From assembly GCF_025447595.1 (NCBI RefSeq), contig NZ_JAOEJU010000008.1, positions 124,001 to 188,000 of the forward strand: a stretch of 64,000 nucleotides of DNA. Reading direction: 5' to 3'. This document shows, piece after piece, positions 34,867 through 44,245 of the stretch (positions are counted from its first letter, which is position 1; each line of letters begins with the position of its first letter). A program made the position numbers and the translations under genes. Below the pieces are notes generated by a model that worked only from the letters and a program-made list of their open reading frames with translations, searched no databases and had not been told where the DNA came from. Source of the stretch: Pseudomonas koreensis (GTDB taxonomy: Bacteria; Pseudomonadota; Gammaproteobacteria; Pseudomonadales; Pseudomonadaceae).

Positions 34867-37413
34867 TCATTTCTTCATGCCCACCCGCTTGCGCATCTCG
34901 GCCGTGATGCTTTGCCGGGTTTTCTTCATGTCCGCCCAAGGCTCATCGCCCACTTCCGCCAGCCGTTCGTGAACGTTGCGCACGTTCCATTGATCGGCGC
35001 CCTTGATCTCGCCGACCTCTTCCCGAAACAGCGGCACCGACACCGGTAACCCCTCGCGAGTACGCGCTGCGTAGGCGCAGATAGTGGTGGCGCCCAGGCC
35101 GTTGCGCAGGTAATCGATGAAGATCCGCCCGACACGATTTTTCGGCCCGGACACCGCAGAAAAACGCTCCGGCAACAGCTTCGCCATGTGAGTGACGATG
35201 GCGTGGCTGAAATCCTTGACCTCGTCCCAGCCATGCTTGCGGGTCAACGGCACCACCAGATGAATGCCCTTGCCGCCGCTGGTCTTGAGGAACGCCTTCA
35301 GTCCCAGCTCATCGAGCACAGTCAGGGTCAGTGCGGTGGCTTCAACCATACTTTTCCATGGCAGCGCGGGATCCGGGTCGAGGTCGAGGACAAAGCGGTC
35401 GGGCTTGTCCAGAGCCGTCGTGGTGGCGTTCCAGGTGTGCAGTTCGACCGTGCTCATCTGCACCGCGCCGATCAAGGCTTCGGCGTTGTTGATCAGCATC
35501 ACGGGCTGGCCGGTAAGCTCTTTGTCCAGCGTGCGGATGCCGGGGATTGCCAGGTGCTCGGCGTTCTTCTGGAAGAACAACTCACCGGCGATACCGTCCG
35601 GCGCACGCACCAGCGCCACAGGGCGATCCTTGAGTTGCGGCAGAATCCATTCGGCGACGCTGGCGTAATACTCGGCCAACTGCATTTTGGTAGTGCCACT
35701 GCTGGCATCGATCACCCGGTCGGGGTGAGTGATCCGCACCTTGCCGTCGGCCAGGCCGGATTGGGACGGCGCGATAGTTTGAGCCTTTGAAGTCTTCATG
35801 GGTCTGGCGCGCTCCTCGGTGATGTCCTTGGCCGGTTTGTCCTCGCGCAGGCCATGGAACACGGCGTGGCGCACCGAACCGTCCTGGGTCATTTCGGCAA
35901 ACGCCACTTCCGCCAATAGATTCGGCTTGAGCCAGTGCACACCCTTGGCCTCGAAACCCGTGGGCGGATTGACCACCGCCGCTTTCTTCACCCGCAACGG
36001 CTTCAACTGCGCGAGGATGCTCTTGAGGGTGGTTTCATTGAATCCGGTGCCGACCTTGCCGGCGTAACGCAACTCGCCGCTGTCACGATCATGCAAACCC
36101 AGCAAAAGCGCACCGAACGAACTGCGCGCGCCTTTCGGATCGGTGTAGCCGACGATCACGAATTCCTGGCGATGCTTGCACTTGAGCTTGATCCAGTCAC
36201 TGCTGCGGCGCGACACGTAAGGCGAGCCAAGACGTTTACCGATCAGGCCTTCCATGCGCATCTGGCAGGCGCTGTTGAGCAACGCCTGCGGCGTTTCGTC
36301 GAACGCCTCGGAAAAGCGCAGCAACGGATCTTCATGGGCTTTCAACACCGTGGCCAGCGCCGCGCGCCTTTCCTGCACAGGGATTTCACGCAGATCGACG
36401 CCGTTGAGATACGGCAGATCGAACAGGTAATAGAGGATGTTTTCACTGCGGCCCGCATCGAACGCATTTTGCAGGGCCTGAAAATCCGGCACGCCGTCCG
36501 CGTTGGCGACGACCATCTCACCGTCAAGCCACGCCGATTCCAGGCCCAGCGCTGCAAGGGCCTGCGCCTGCTTCGGCAACTTGTGCGTCCAGTCATGACC
36601 GTTGCGGGTGAACAACTGCACCTCGTCATGGTCGATGCGCGCCATGATCCGATAGCCGTCGAACTTGATCTCGTATTGCCAATTCCCTTCCGGCGCACTC
36701 TCCACCAGGGTGGCCAGTTGCGGTTTGAGTTGCTCAGGGATATTGGCCTTGTGCGCCCCGGCAAGTTTGCCCGAGGCGGGCTTGCGAGATGCTTTAGGCG
36801 AGGCTTTCAGCGGCTTGACCTGCTTCGCACTGAGCCGGGGTTTGTCGACGATCGTGCGTTCGCTGAGCACGCTGTCGGGTTCGGCGACCAGCACGTCGTA
36901 ATCACTTTGCGGGCGCGCGGCGCTGTCCTGATGCTTGATCAGAAACCACTGCTCTTTCTTGCCCGGCATGTGGGTGCGCACCAGATTCCACACCCCGGCG
37001 AGCTTCTCGCCTTGCAATTCGAATTTGAGTTTGCCCTTGGCGTAGGCTTTCTCCGGGTCTTCCAGCGGAATCCACACGCCGCGATCCCAGACGATCACAT
37101 CGCCGGCGCCGTAATGCCCCTCGGGAATGCTGCCCTCGAACGTCGCGTAGTCCAGCGGATGGTCTTCCACGTGCACGGCCAAGCGCTTGACCTTGGGATC
37201 CAGCGACGGCCCCTTGGGCACCGCCCAGCTCTTGAGCGCGCCGTCGAGTTCCAGGCGAAAGTCGTAATGCAGGTGCGAGGCATCGTGCTTCTGGATGCAG
37301 AACTGCAGGGCGTGGTCGCCAGCGATTTTCTTGCCCCGGCGTTTGACTGCCGCCGGTTCCGAGGTTGCGCAGAAGTCGCGCATTCGGTTGTAGTCGTCGA
37401 GATTCCTGTTCAT
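34867..37413 (-). CDS. ligD: DNA ligase D (NHEJ repair ligase-polymerase)
   Basis: 848 aa, three domains in the pseudomonad order: 3'-phosphoesterase about 35-165 (HDASHLHYDFRLELDG), ATP-dependent ligase about 225-530 with adenylated Lys250 in YEIKFDGYR and motif IV/V around MRMEGLIGKRL and WIKLKC, and the polymerase/primase domain about 555-840 with catalytic Asp in LDLDPDP (676-682). It works with Ku to join double-strand breaks, mostly in stationary phase. No ku gene is visible in this window. Confidence 0.95.
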   Translation of the reverse strand: MNRNLDDYNRMRDFCATSEPAAVKRRGKKIAGDHALQFCIQKHDASHLHYDFRLELDGALKSWAVPKGPSLDPKVKRLAVHVEDHPLDYATFEGSIPEGHYGAGDVIVWDRGVWIPLEDPEKAYAKGKLKFELQGEKLAGVWNLVRTHMPGKKEQWFLIKHQDSAARPQSDYDVLVAEPDSVLSERTIVDKPRLSAKQVKPLKASPKASRKPASGKLAGAHKANIPEQLKPQLATLVESAPEGNWQYEIKFDGYRIMARIDHDEVQLFTRNGHDWTHKLPKQAQALAALGLESAWLDGEMVVANADGVPDFQALQNAFDAGRSENILYYLFDLPYLNGVDLREIPVQERRAALATVLKAHEDPLLRFSEAFDETPQALLNSACQMRMEGLIGKRLGSPYVSRRSSDWIKLKCKHRQEFVIVGYTDPKGARSSFGALLLGLHDRDSGELRYAGKVGTGFNETTLKSILAQLKPLRVKKAAVVNPPTGFEAKGVHWLKPNLLAEVAFAEMTQDGSVRHAVFHGLREDKPAKDITEERARPMKTSKAQTIAPSQSGLADGKVRITHPDRVIDASSGTTKMQLAEYYASVAEWILPQLKDRPVALVRAPDGIAGELFFQKNAEHLAIPGIRTLDKELTGQPVMLINNAEALIGAVQMSTVELHTWNATTTALDKPDRFVLDLDPDPALPWKSMVEATALTLTVLDELGLKAFLKTSGGKGIHLVVPLTRKHGWDEVKDFSHAIVTHMAKLLPERFSAVSGPKNRVGRIFIDYLRNGLGATTICAYAARTREGLPVSVPLFREEVGEIKGADQWNVRNVHERLAEVGDEPWADMKKTRQSITAEMRKRVGMKK

Positions 37414-37486
37414 GGCGGCTCCGGGTGCAGACGGGTCCTGTTATGCAGAAGAGCCGTGCCCCCGGAGAAAAATTCAATCGACGTAA

Positions 37487-37524
37487 AAAAGCCCCGGACG
37501 GATGGATCCCGTCCGGGGCTTTTT
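37487..37524 (-). terminator. Terminator of the TerB/DUF533 gene
   Basis: GCCCCGGACGG (37491-37501) and CCGTCCGGGGC (37509-37519) with six T after it on the minus strand and five T on the plus side. Confidence 0.85.
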
Positions 37525-37535
37525 CAAGGTTTTTT

Positions 37536-38267
37536 TCAGGCTGTGCCCTTGGCCTGCTGCTCCAGGTGAACCTGCAACTCGGGGTCGATCTGCAACGCCG
37601 CCGCCAATTCATCCAGATAATTGCGCTCGGCGTCCTGCTGATCGTCCACCAGCATCACGCTGGCAAGGTACATTTCGGCGGCCATGGCCGGATCGTTCAG
37701 CGCCGCCTGGGCGACTTCGGTGGGGTCCAGCGGTTTGGCGACTTCGTCGTCGAGCCATTGCTGCAGGTTCGGGTCGTCGGTATGGCGGCCGATTTCGCTG
37801 CTGATCAGGTGTTTTTCCGACTCGTCGATCCGCCCGTCGGCCTTGGCCGCCGCGATCAATGCACGCAAAACGGCGTGGCTGTGTTCTTCGACTTGCGGGC
37901 CGGACAGCAGATCCGCGGTTTGCGGGGTTTGCTGCGGAGCGGCGGACGCCTGGCTGCGTTGCCAGGCCTGATACGCCTGGAACGCCATCATGCCCAGCGA
38001 AGCCAGTGCCGCGTAATTGGTGCCGCCAGAACGACTCTGCGTCCCGCCACCCAGCGCTCCGCCACCGCCGAGCAGTCCACCGAGCAGCCCGCCCAGACCA
38101 CCAAGCCCGCCAGCGGGAGAACCGCCGCCGCTGTTGCCACCGCCGCCCAGCAGACCACCGAGCAATCCACCCAGCCCGCCCAGTCCACCGCCGGCCGATG
38201 CGCCACCTTGTTGTCCCGCCGAGGCCTGGCCTCGCAGCAGTTGTTCGAGCAGATCGCTGGTGTTCAT
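37536..38267 (-). CDS. TerB-like / DUF533 protein with Gly-rich repeats
   Basis: 243 aa. Residues about 25-80 are two Gly/Leu-rich repeats (GGLGGLGGLLGGLLGGGG twice) followed by a hydrophobic AALASLGMMAFQAYQAW segment. The C-terminal half (about 120-235) is an alpha-helical TerB-like domain, with acidic residues in RALIAAAKADGRIDESEK resembling the metal site. The family is DUF533 (YebE-like), membrane-associated, function unclear. ATG at 38267 follows AGGACG. Confidence 0.8.
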   Translation of the reverse strand: MNTSDLLEQLLRGQASAGQQGGASAGGGLGGLGGLLGGLLGGGGNSGGGSPAGGLGGLGGLLGGLLGGGGALGGGTQSRSGGTNYAALASLGMMAFQAYQAWQRSQASAAPQQTPQTADLLSGPQVEEHSHAVLRALIAAAKADGRIDESEKHLISSEIGRHTDDPNLQQWLDDEVAKPLDPTEVAQAALNDPAMAAEMYLASVMLVDDQQDAERNYLDELAAALQIDPELQVHLEQQAKGTA

Positions 38268-38358
38268 GACGTCGTCCTCAGGCAAAGGAAGTGACTGCGT
38301 CAGGCAACGATAGACTGCTGCGCCAGTTGTGCCAGCACCGTTGGGCTGACGCCGGGCA

Positions 38359-39102
38359 TCAGCCCGGACTCTTTTCCCGGCGCATCTGTGTCACCAGCGT
38401 GAAGCGGTCTTCAGGGTGCGTGGTTTCCGATACCACCATCAGGGCGCCGTCCTCGTCACGGTACTGGCGAATGATGTTCAGCCCCGGCGATCCGGCTTCG
38501 GCGTTGAGGCTTTTGGCGATCTCCGGACTCAGCAACACCGCGCGCACCTGCTGGTCGACTACGTCGATGTGCCGGCCGAAATGACGTTCGATCAGGGCGG
38601 CGATCAGTTCGTCCGGATGCTGCTCGGCCAGTTCGATGACTTCGGCGTAAGTTTCCTGCGCGTAGACATCGGTCCAGCACAGCGGCGCCCGCCGGTTCTG
38701 TTCGTCGACGCGAATGCTCGACACGCAAAAATAATGCTCCCCCGGTTCCATGCCCAGGCGTCGGGCCTGGGCAATGTCGGCGACAAAACGGGAGACGTTC
38801 TGAATGCTGCGCATCTGGGTTTCCGCCAGGTGCACCAGGTCGGACACCGAGGCCAGCGACTGCGAGTACCCGCCCTTGGGCGAGATGGACTCGACGCGGG
38901 TGCCGACCCGCTTGCGCCGCGAGACCTGCCCCTGATTCTGCAATTGCGTAATGGCCGCCCGCACAGTGTGCCGGCTCACGTCGTACAGCTCGCACAGTTC
39001 GAACTCGGTCGGCAGCAACGATCCGAGCGGATAGCGACCGCTGGAGATGCCCTCCATCAAGTCTTTTGCAACGACCGCATAGCGCGTGTTCATACCTTTC
39101 AT
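38359..39102 (-). CDS. GntR-family regulator with UTRA domain (HutC subfamily)
   Basis: 247 aa. N-terminal winged helix (GSLLPTEFELCELYDVSRHT then VRAAITQLQNQGQVSRRKRV), C-terminal UTRA effector domain from about residue 100. It is divergent from a lyase and a dicarboxylate transporter, and two palindromes lie in the 108-bp gap, so it most likely controls them and itself. The effector is probably the pathway substrate. Confidence 0.88.
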   Translation of the reverse strand: MKGMNTRYAVVAKDLMEGISSGRYPLGSLLPTEFELCELYDVSRHTVRAAITQLQNQGQVSRRKRVGTRVESISPKGGYSQSLASVSDLVHLAETQMRSIQNVSRFVADIAQARRLGMEPGEHYFCVSSIRVDEQNRRAPLCWTDVYAQETYAEVIELAEQHPDELIAALIERHFGRHIDVVDQQVRAVLLSPEIAKSLNAEAGSPGLNIIRQYRDEDGALMVVSETTHPEDRFTLVTQMRREKSPG

Positions 39103-39152
39103 CAGTCCCGATGGTTAAGCGAGTTGACAGTGTATCAGCGAGGGCGCAAGAA

Positions 39153-39180
39153 TTATGTACGGACATAATAAATATGTCCG
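39153..39180. promoter_or_regulatory. Palindromic operator between GntR regulator and lyase
   Basis: CGGACATA (39160-39167), spacer ATAAA, TATGTCCG (39173-39180) is a perfect inverted repeat. TTATGT-ACGG-ACATAA (39154-39169) is an overlapping second palindrome. AT-rich half-sites of this kind fit HutC-type GntR operators, and the position lies 31 bp before the lyase start. Confidence 0.7.
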
Positions 39181-39210
39181 ATCAATAACAAACATATTCA
39201 GGATTCCCTC

Positions 39211-40566
39211 ATGTCCAGCACTGTCTTCGACTCCGCCCTGTTCCGCGACATGTTCGGCACCGCCGAGATGCGCAGCGTGTTTTCCGACCAAGCCCTGATC
39301 GAACGCTACATTGAAGTGGAAATCGCCCTGGCCCGGGCCGAAGCACGCTGCGGCGTGATCCCGGCGGCTGCCGCCGAGCAGATTGCCGAGCTGGCAACCT
39401 ATGCCTCGCTCGATCTGGCATTGATGCAGCACGAGACCGAAATCGTCGGTTACCCGATCCTGCCGCTGGTGGAGCAGCTGTCGAAAACCTGCGGTGAAGC
39501 CGGCCGTTACGTGCACTGGGGCGCGACCACCCAGGACATCATGGACACTGCCGTCGTCCTGCAAGTCCGCGCTGCGCTGGCCATCGTCGAGCGCGACATT
39601 CAAGCGGTGCGCGGCTTGCTCGCCGACCTTGCCAAGCGCTATCGCGACACGCCGATGGCGGGCCGCACGCATTTGCAACACGCGCTGCCGATCACCTTCG
39701 GCTACAAGTGCGCGGTGTGGCTGAGCATGTTCGACCGCCACGCAGAACGTCTGGTGGAGCTGCGTCCACGAGTGGAAATCGGTCAGTTTGCCGGCGCGGC
39801 GGGCACCCTCGCCTCCCTTGGCGACAAAGGTCTGGAAGTGCAGGAAGCGCTGATGGACGAACTGGGTCTCGGCGTACCGCAAGCCACCTGGCACGTCGCC
39901 CGCGATGGTCTGGCAGAAACCCTGAACTTCCTCGGTCTGGTCACCGGCTCGCTGGGCAAGATTGCCCTCGACGTCATGATGATGATGACCAGCGAACTGG
40001 GCGAAGTGTATGAGCCGTTCGTCAAGGGCCGTGGCGCCAGCAGCACCATGCCGCAAAAGCGCAATCCGATTTCCTGCGAGCTGATGTATGCCGCTGCCAA
40101 AGGCGTACGCCAGCAGGCCGGTCTGATGCTCGACGCGATGATTCAGGACTTCGAGCGCTCCACCGGTCCATGGCAAGCGGAATGGATCGCCATCCCGGAG
40201 GCCTTCGCCCTCAGCGCTGCCTCGCTGGGTCAGGCGAAATTCATGCTCGCCGGCCTCGAAGTGCGCACCGAGCGCATGCGCAAAAACCTCGACATGACCC
40301 AGGGTCTGATCGTCGCCGAAGCCGTAATGATGGGGCTGGCGCCGGCACTCGGTCGTCAGGTTGCGCATGACGTGGTCTATGCCGCCTGCCGCATGGCCAA
40401 CGATCAGGGCACCAGCCTGCTCGACGCGCTGCTGGCCCAGGGTGAGGCCACCGCGCAACTGGATGTCGAGGAACTCAAGCGCCTGACCGATCCGGCCAAC
40501 TACCTGGGCCTTGCGCCGCAGATGGTCGACATCGCCCTGGCGCGTGAGGGTTCGGTCAAACGCTGA
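39211..40566 (+). CDS. Fumarase/aspartase-superfamily lyase (PcaB/PurB-like)
   Basis: 451 aa. Superfamily signature GASSTMPQKRNP and conserved regions HWGATTQDIMDT and AGRTHLQHALPITFGYK. Closest by pattern to 3-carboxymuconate cycloisomerase and adenylosuccinate-lyase-like enzymes. No pca genes are next to it, and the downstream transporter is for C4-dicarboxylates, so the reaction could be cleavage or formation of a fumarate adduct. The exact substrate cannot be assigned. Confidence 0.85.
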   Translation: MSSTVFDSALFRDMFGTAEMRSVFSDQALIERYIEVEIALARAEARCGVIPAAAAEQIAELATYASLDLALMQHETEIVGYPILPLVEQLSKTCGEAGRYVHWGATTQDIMDTAVVLQVRAALAIVERDIQAVRGLLADLAKRYRDTPMAGRTHLQHALPITFGYKCAVWLSMFDRHAERLVELRPRVEIGQFAGAAGTLASLGDKGLEVQEALMDELGLGVPQATWHVARDGLAETLNFLGLVTGSLGKIALDVMMMMTSELGEVYEPFVKGRGASSTMPQKRNPISCELMYAAAKGVRQQAGLMLDAMIQDFERSTGPWQAEWIAIPEAFALSAASLGQAKFMLAGLEVRTERMRKNLDMTQGLIVAEAVMMGLAPALGRQVAHDVVYAACRMANDQGTSLLDALLAQGEATAQLDVEELKRLTDPANYLGLAPQMVDIALAREGSVKR

Positions 40567-40636
40567 TCCTCACCGGGCTCGCCGCGCGCGAGCCCTCTGC
40601 CCATCGCTCGCCAATAACAACAACGAGACCGCAGAC

Positions 40637-41938
40637 ATGACCACCCCCGACAAGAAACCGCTGTACAAGGACCTGACCTTTCAGGTGATCGCCGCTATGA
40701 TGCTCGGGATTGCCTTCGGCTTCCTCGCACCGGAACTGGCGGCCAGCTTCAAGATTCTCGGCGACATTTTCCTCAAGCTGATCAAAACCGCCGTGGCGCC
40801 ACTGGTGTTCTTCACCGTGGTCCACGGCATCGCCTCGGCCGGCGACATCAAACGCGTCGGTAAAGTCGGCCTGCGTGCGTTGATCTACTTTGAAGTGGTG
40901 TCGACCATCGCCCTGGCCATCGGCCTGCTCTGGGGCAACCTGCTGAACATCGGCTCCGGCATGCACGACGCTCACCCGAGCAGCGCCACCGCCGCAGCCG
41001 CCAGTGCCGCCGTCGCCAAGGGCCATGCGCCGGCGTCGACCCTGGACTTCATCTACGGGATATTCCCGGACAACTTCGTCGGCGCCTTTGCCGGCGGCCA
41101 ATTGCTGCAAGTGCTGGTGATTTCGGTGCTGTTCGGCTTCGCCCTGCTGGCGCTGAAACCGGAACGCCGCAGCGTGATCGAGGATGGTCTGAGCCGGGTC
41201 TCGGAGTGCTTCTTCGAGTTCATCAACCTGATCATGAAGTTCGCCCCGCTCGGTGCGTTCGGCTCGGTGGCGTATGCGGTCGGCAGCAACGGCTCGGCGG
41301 TGCTGATGTCACTGGCCAATCTGGTGCTGATGTTCTACGTCGGCGTCGCGTTTTTCATCTTTGTCGTACTGGGTGCGGTCTGCCGTATTTCCGGGTTCAG
41401 CCTGTGGCGGTTCCTCAAGTACATCAAGGATGAGATTTTCATCGTGCTCGGCACCGCTTCGTCGGAAAGCGCTCTGCCGCGCCTGCTGCAAAAACTCGAG
41501 AAATTCGGCTGCTCGAAACAGAGCGTCGGCCTGGTGTTACCCACCGGTTATGCCTTCAACCTCGACGGCACGTCCATTTACATGTCGCTGTGCGTGCTGT
41601 TCATCGCCAATGCCTACGGCGTGCCGATGAGCTGGGAGCAACAACTGGGCACCATCGCGATCATGCTGGTCACTTCCAAAGGCGCGGCGGCGGTATCCGG
41701 TGGCAGCTTCGTGGTGTTCGCCGCGACCGTTACGGCGATTGGCGTACTGCCGGTGGAAGGTCTGGCGCTGCTGTTCGGCGTCTACCGCTTCATGTCGATG
41801 GCCATTGCCACCTGCAACACCATTGGCAACAGCGTGGCAACGGTGGTGGTGTCGAAGTGGTCAGGCGAGTTCACCGAGCAGACCGCCAAGGCGGAATACA
41901 GCCGGGTCTTTGGTCGCAATCCGGAAGCAGCACTCTGA
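40637..41938 (+). CDS. DctA-like dicarboxylate/H+ (Na+) symporter
   Basis: 433 aa, DAACS family, eight helices plus re-entrant loops. TASSESALPRLLQKLE (first hairpin) and LPTGYAFNLDGTSIYM (substrate/cation region) are family hallmarks. An Ala-rich insert AATAAAASAAVAKGHAP (near 120-135) makes the first periplasmic loop unusual. It follows the lyase gene after 70 bp and is under the same operator. ATG at 40637 gives the family start. Confidence 0.9.
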   Translation: MTTPDKKPLYKDLTFQVIAAMMLGIAFGFLAPELAASFKILGDIFLKLIKTAVAPLVFFTVVHGIASAGDIKRVGKVGLRALIYFEVVSTIALAIGLLWGNLLNIGSGMHDAHPSSATAAAASAAVAKGHAPASTLDFIYGIFPDNFVGAFAGGQLLQVLVISVLFGFALLALKPERRSVIEDGLSRVSECFFEFINLIMKFAPLGAFGSVAYAVGSNGSAVLMSLANLVLMFYVGVAFFIFVVLGAVCRISGFSLWRFLKYIKDEIFIVLGTASSESALPRLLQKLEKFGCSKQSVGLVLPTGYAFNLDGTSIYMSLCVLFIANAYGVPMSWEQQLGTIAIMLVTSKGAAAVSGGSFVVFAATVTAIGVLPVEGLALLFGVYRFMSMAIATCNTIGNSVATVVVSKWSGEFTEQTAKAEYSRVFGRNPEAAL

Positions 41939-41960
41939 CGGTTACCGATGTCACATAAAA

Positions 41961-41988
41961 ATGCCCCGGCCACGCCGGGGTATTTTTT
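41961..41988 (+). terminator. Terminator of the lyase-transporter operon
   Basis: ATGCCCCGGC (41961-41970), loop CAC, GCCGGGGTAT with one wobble, then seven T. Confidence 0.85.
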
Positions 41989-42128
41989 TCAGGGCCAGCT
42001 AATCTTCAAGAATGGGTGAACCTTGACCCGGCCCGACCGGTCGATAGCTGCAACCCCGACCCGGTTAGTCGCCACCCTTGCTGCCCAAGGGTCTACGCGG
42101 CTTGCTGCACTTTCTGGAGAACGCCTTC

Positions 42129-42851
42129 GTGATATCGACCGTCCACATCGCCAGGCTCAAAGCCTGGGGCGCCCATGGTTTCACCGCGACCGGCGTGGTC
42201 ACCGCCTTTCTGGCCACCCTTGCCCTGCTGGAAAACCAGCCGACCCATTGCCTGATGTGGCTGGGCGTGGCGCTGATCGTCGATGGCCTAGACGGGGCGC
42301 TGGCGCGCAAGGTCAACGTGCAGTCGGTGCTGCCGAGTTTCGACGGATCAATCCTCGATCTGGTGATCGATTACCTGACCTACGTGTTCATCCCGGCGCT
42401 GTTCATCTATCGCTACATCCCCCTGCCCGACTACACCTTGCTGCTGACCGTGTCGCTGATTCTGGTGTCGTCGCTGTTCTGCTTCTGCAATGTCAACATG
42501 AAGAGCAAGGACAACTATTTCGTCGGTTTCCCCGCTGCCTGGAACGTGGTTGCCTTGTGCTTGTACATCATCGATCCGGGGCCGTGGATCACCTTCCTGA
42601 CGGTGATTGGCCTGGCGCTGCTGACCGTGACCCGGATGAAATTTTTGCACCCGTTCCGGGTACGCCGGTTCATGCCGATCAACATTGCGGTGACGGCGAT
42701 CTGGCTGCTGTGCAGTCTGTCGCTGGTGCTGAACCACCCGGTGATCAACCCACTGGTGATGGGCCTGTGGTTGCTGGCGTCGGCTTACTTTCTGGGTATC
42801 TGCATCTGGCGCACGGCGCTGGAATGGTTTGACAGTGCGCATCTGAAATAG
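42129..42851 (+). CDS. pcs: Phosphatidylcholine synthase
   Basis: 240 aa, integral membrane, CDP-alcohol phosphotransferase motif DGLDGALARKVNVQ with the later Asp pair in SILDLVIDYL. Such Pcs enzymes condense choline with CDP-diacylglycerol directly and are found in pseudomonads and rhizobia. GTG at 42129 is chosen because GGAG lies 9 nt upstream and the protein then begins like the family (VISTVHIARLKAWGAHGF); a TTG at 42078 would add 17 residues. A perfect REP hairpin follows it. Confidence 0.88.
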   Translation: MISTVHIARLKAWGAHGFTATGVVTAFLATLALLENQPTHCLMWLGVALIVDGLDGALARKVNVQSVLPSFDGSILDLVIDYLTYVFIPALFIYRYIPLPDYTLLLTVSLILVSSLFCFCNVNMKSKDNYFVGFPAAWNVVALCLYIIDPGPWITFLTVIGLALLTVTRMKFLHPFRVRRFMPINIAVTAIWLLCSLSLVLNHPVINPLVMGLWLLASAYFLGICIWRTALEWFDSAHLK

Positions 42852-42868
42852 AAACCCTTTCGGGATCC

Positions 42869-42898
42869 CTGTGGGAGCGAGCTTGCTCGCTCCCACAA
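42869..42898. repeat. Single perfect REP hairpin
   Basis: GTGGGAGCGAGC-TT-GCTCGCTCCCAC (42871-42896), a 12-bp perfect palindrome. Elsewhere the two halves are separated by about 45 bp, so this looks like a collapsed REP pair; it may terminate pcs and the convergent methyltransferase. Confidence 0.85.
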
Positions 42899-42903
42899 TG
42901 GGT

Positions 42904-43716
42904 TCAGCGTTTAGTGATGACCACCTCCAGATATTCACTCGGCACCACCATCGATTCCGGCCCTGCCCGGTTCAATCCGTCGATCAGTTGCGTCAGATCT
43001 CCCTCCAGTGCCTGCCCGCTCTCCGGTGGCAACGCCGCAAAAGCCTTGTGCACCGGCCCGTACCAGCGGCGAAAAATGTCGATGAAATGCGCCGCCGAGC
43101 GGTAACGAAAGTTGAAGTGACGCCGAGTTACCTGCACCACGAAGTTGCGGTCGTCGAACTGTGAGTGCAGCCAGGCTTCCGCACCCCAGTTCGACGGTGG
43201 TTGCGCACCGGGTGGCGGTGGCAGGTGCCGGCCGAGGGTCTTGAACATCTGGCCGACGAAACCTTCCGGTGTCCAGTTGGCCAGGCCGATCCGTCCGCCA
43301 CGGCGACAGACCCGCGCCAACTCCTTGGCAGCCTTGGCTTGATCCGGAGCAAACATCACGCCGAAAGTCGACAGCACCGCGTCGTAACTGTTGTCGGCGA
43401 ACGGCAGCGCTTCGGCATCGGCAACCTGGAAGGTCACGTCCAGATGCTCGGCGCGCGCCCGATCCTGGCCGCGCTCCAGCAACGCCGCGACATAGTCGGT
43501 GGACGTCACCAGACAACCACGGCGCGCCGCCGCCAACGTGGCATTGCCGTTGCCGGCAGCGACATCCAGCACTTCTTCATCGCAACGCAGGTCGCAGGCT
43601 TCGGCGAGGGTTTCGCCGACGATCTGCAAGGTAGTGCCGATGACGGCGTAGTCGCCACTGGCCCAGGCGACTTTCTGGCGTTCCTTCAGGGCAGTGAGAT
43701 CAATGGGGGTACTCAT
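42904..43716 (-). CDS. Class I SAM-dependent methyltransferase (UbiE/MenG-like)
   Basis: 270 aa. Motif I EVLDVAAGNGNATLAA, the acidic residue after the second strand in CLVTSTDYVAALL, and motif YDAVLSTFGVMFAPDQ. Substrate unknown. ATG at 43716 follows GGAG by 9 nt. It lies 25 bp after the DUF4242 gene on the same strand. Confidence 0.85.
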   Translation of the reverse strand: MSTPIDLTALKERQKVAWASGDYAVIGTTLQIVGETLAEACDLRCDEEVLDVAAGNGNATLAAARRGCLVTSTDYVAALLERGQDRARAEHLDVTFQVADAEALPFADNSYDAVLSTFGVMFAPDQAKAAKELARVCRRGGRIGLANWTPEGFVGQMFKTLGRHLPPPPGAQPPSNWGAEAWLHSQFDDRNFVVQVTRRHFNFRYRSAAHFIDIFRRWYGPVHKAFAALPPESGQALEGDLTQLIDGLNRAGPESMVVPSEYLEVVITKR

Positions 43717-43741
43717 GAATGGGTGCTCCACAGCAGAGGGG

Positions 43742-44014
43742 TCATTCGGCGGTCGTCGGGTCGATGATGCTCGTCACCCGGGACACGCTGTTGGCCGGAA
43801 ATCCCCCTTGCCGGGCGTGTTCACGCACCAGTTCTTCGTTGGGTGCGATGTACACGCAATAGATCTTGTCGGCAGTCACATAACTCTGCAGCCACTGCAC
43901 CTCGGGCCCGAGTTCACGCAGCACGTTGCAGGACGTCTGCGATACGGCCTTTAGTTCTTGTTCCGATAGCTTTCCGGCTCCTGGAATCTCGCGTTCAATC
44001 ACGAACTTCGGCAT
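43742..44014 (-). CDS. DUF4242 protein
   Basis: 90 aa: MPKFVIEREIPGAGKLSEQE opens and VQWLQSYVTADKIYCVY continues the DUF4242 pattern, a small ferredoxin-like fold, function unknown. GAGG precedes the start. Probably cotranscribed with the downstream methyltransferase. Confidence 0.85.
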   Translation of the reverse strand: MPKFVIEREIPGAGKLSEQELKAVSQTSCNVLRELGPEVQWLQSYVTADKIYCVYIAPNEELVREHARQGGFPANSVSRVTSIIDPTTAE

Positions 44015-44245
44015 GGCAACCTCGCTTTCTTTTTATGGGTGTCAGAGCCATTGGCGGCCCTGCTCGCCCACTATCGCGCGGGTGCTGTCCGGCGTCCCTG
44101 CCAATCGTCCGGAGAGCCCGTAAAACCGGGCCTTGGCCGATGAATGGCGGGATTTTGTAAAGGCCCCGAAACACTGTCAGGGGGGTTGCCAACGCGTCGG
44201 CTGATCGGCTCTCATGCAAGCCCTCCCCCGGAACGGAATTCGATC

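Noticed and set aside
35935..37569. 544-aa plus-strand ORF
   Set aside because: Antisense shadow of ligD.
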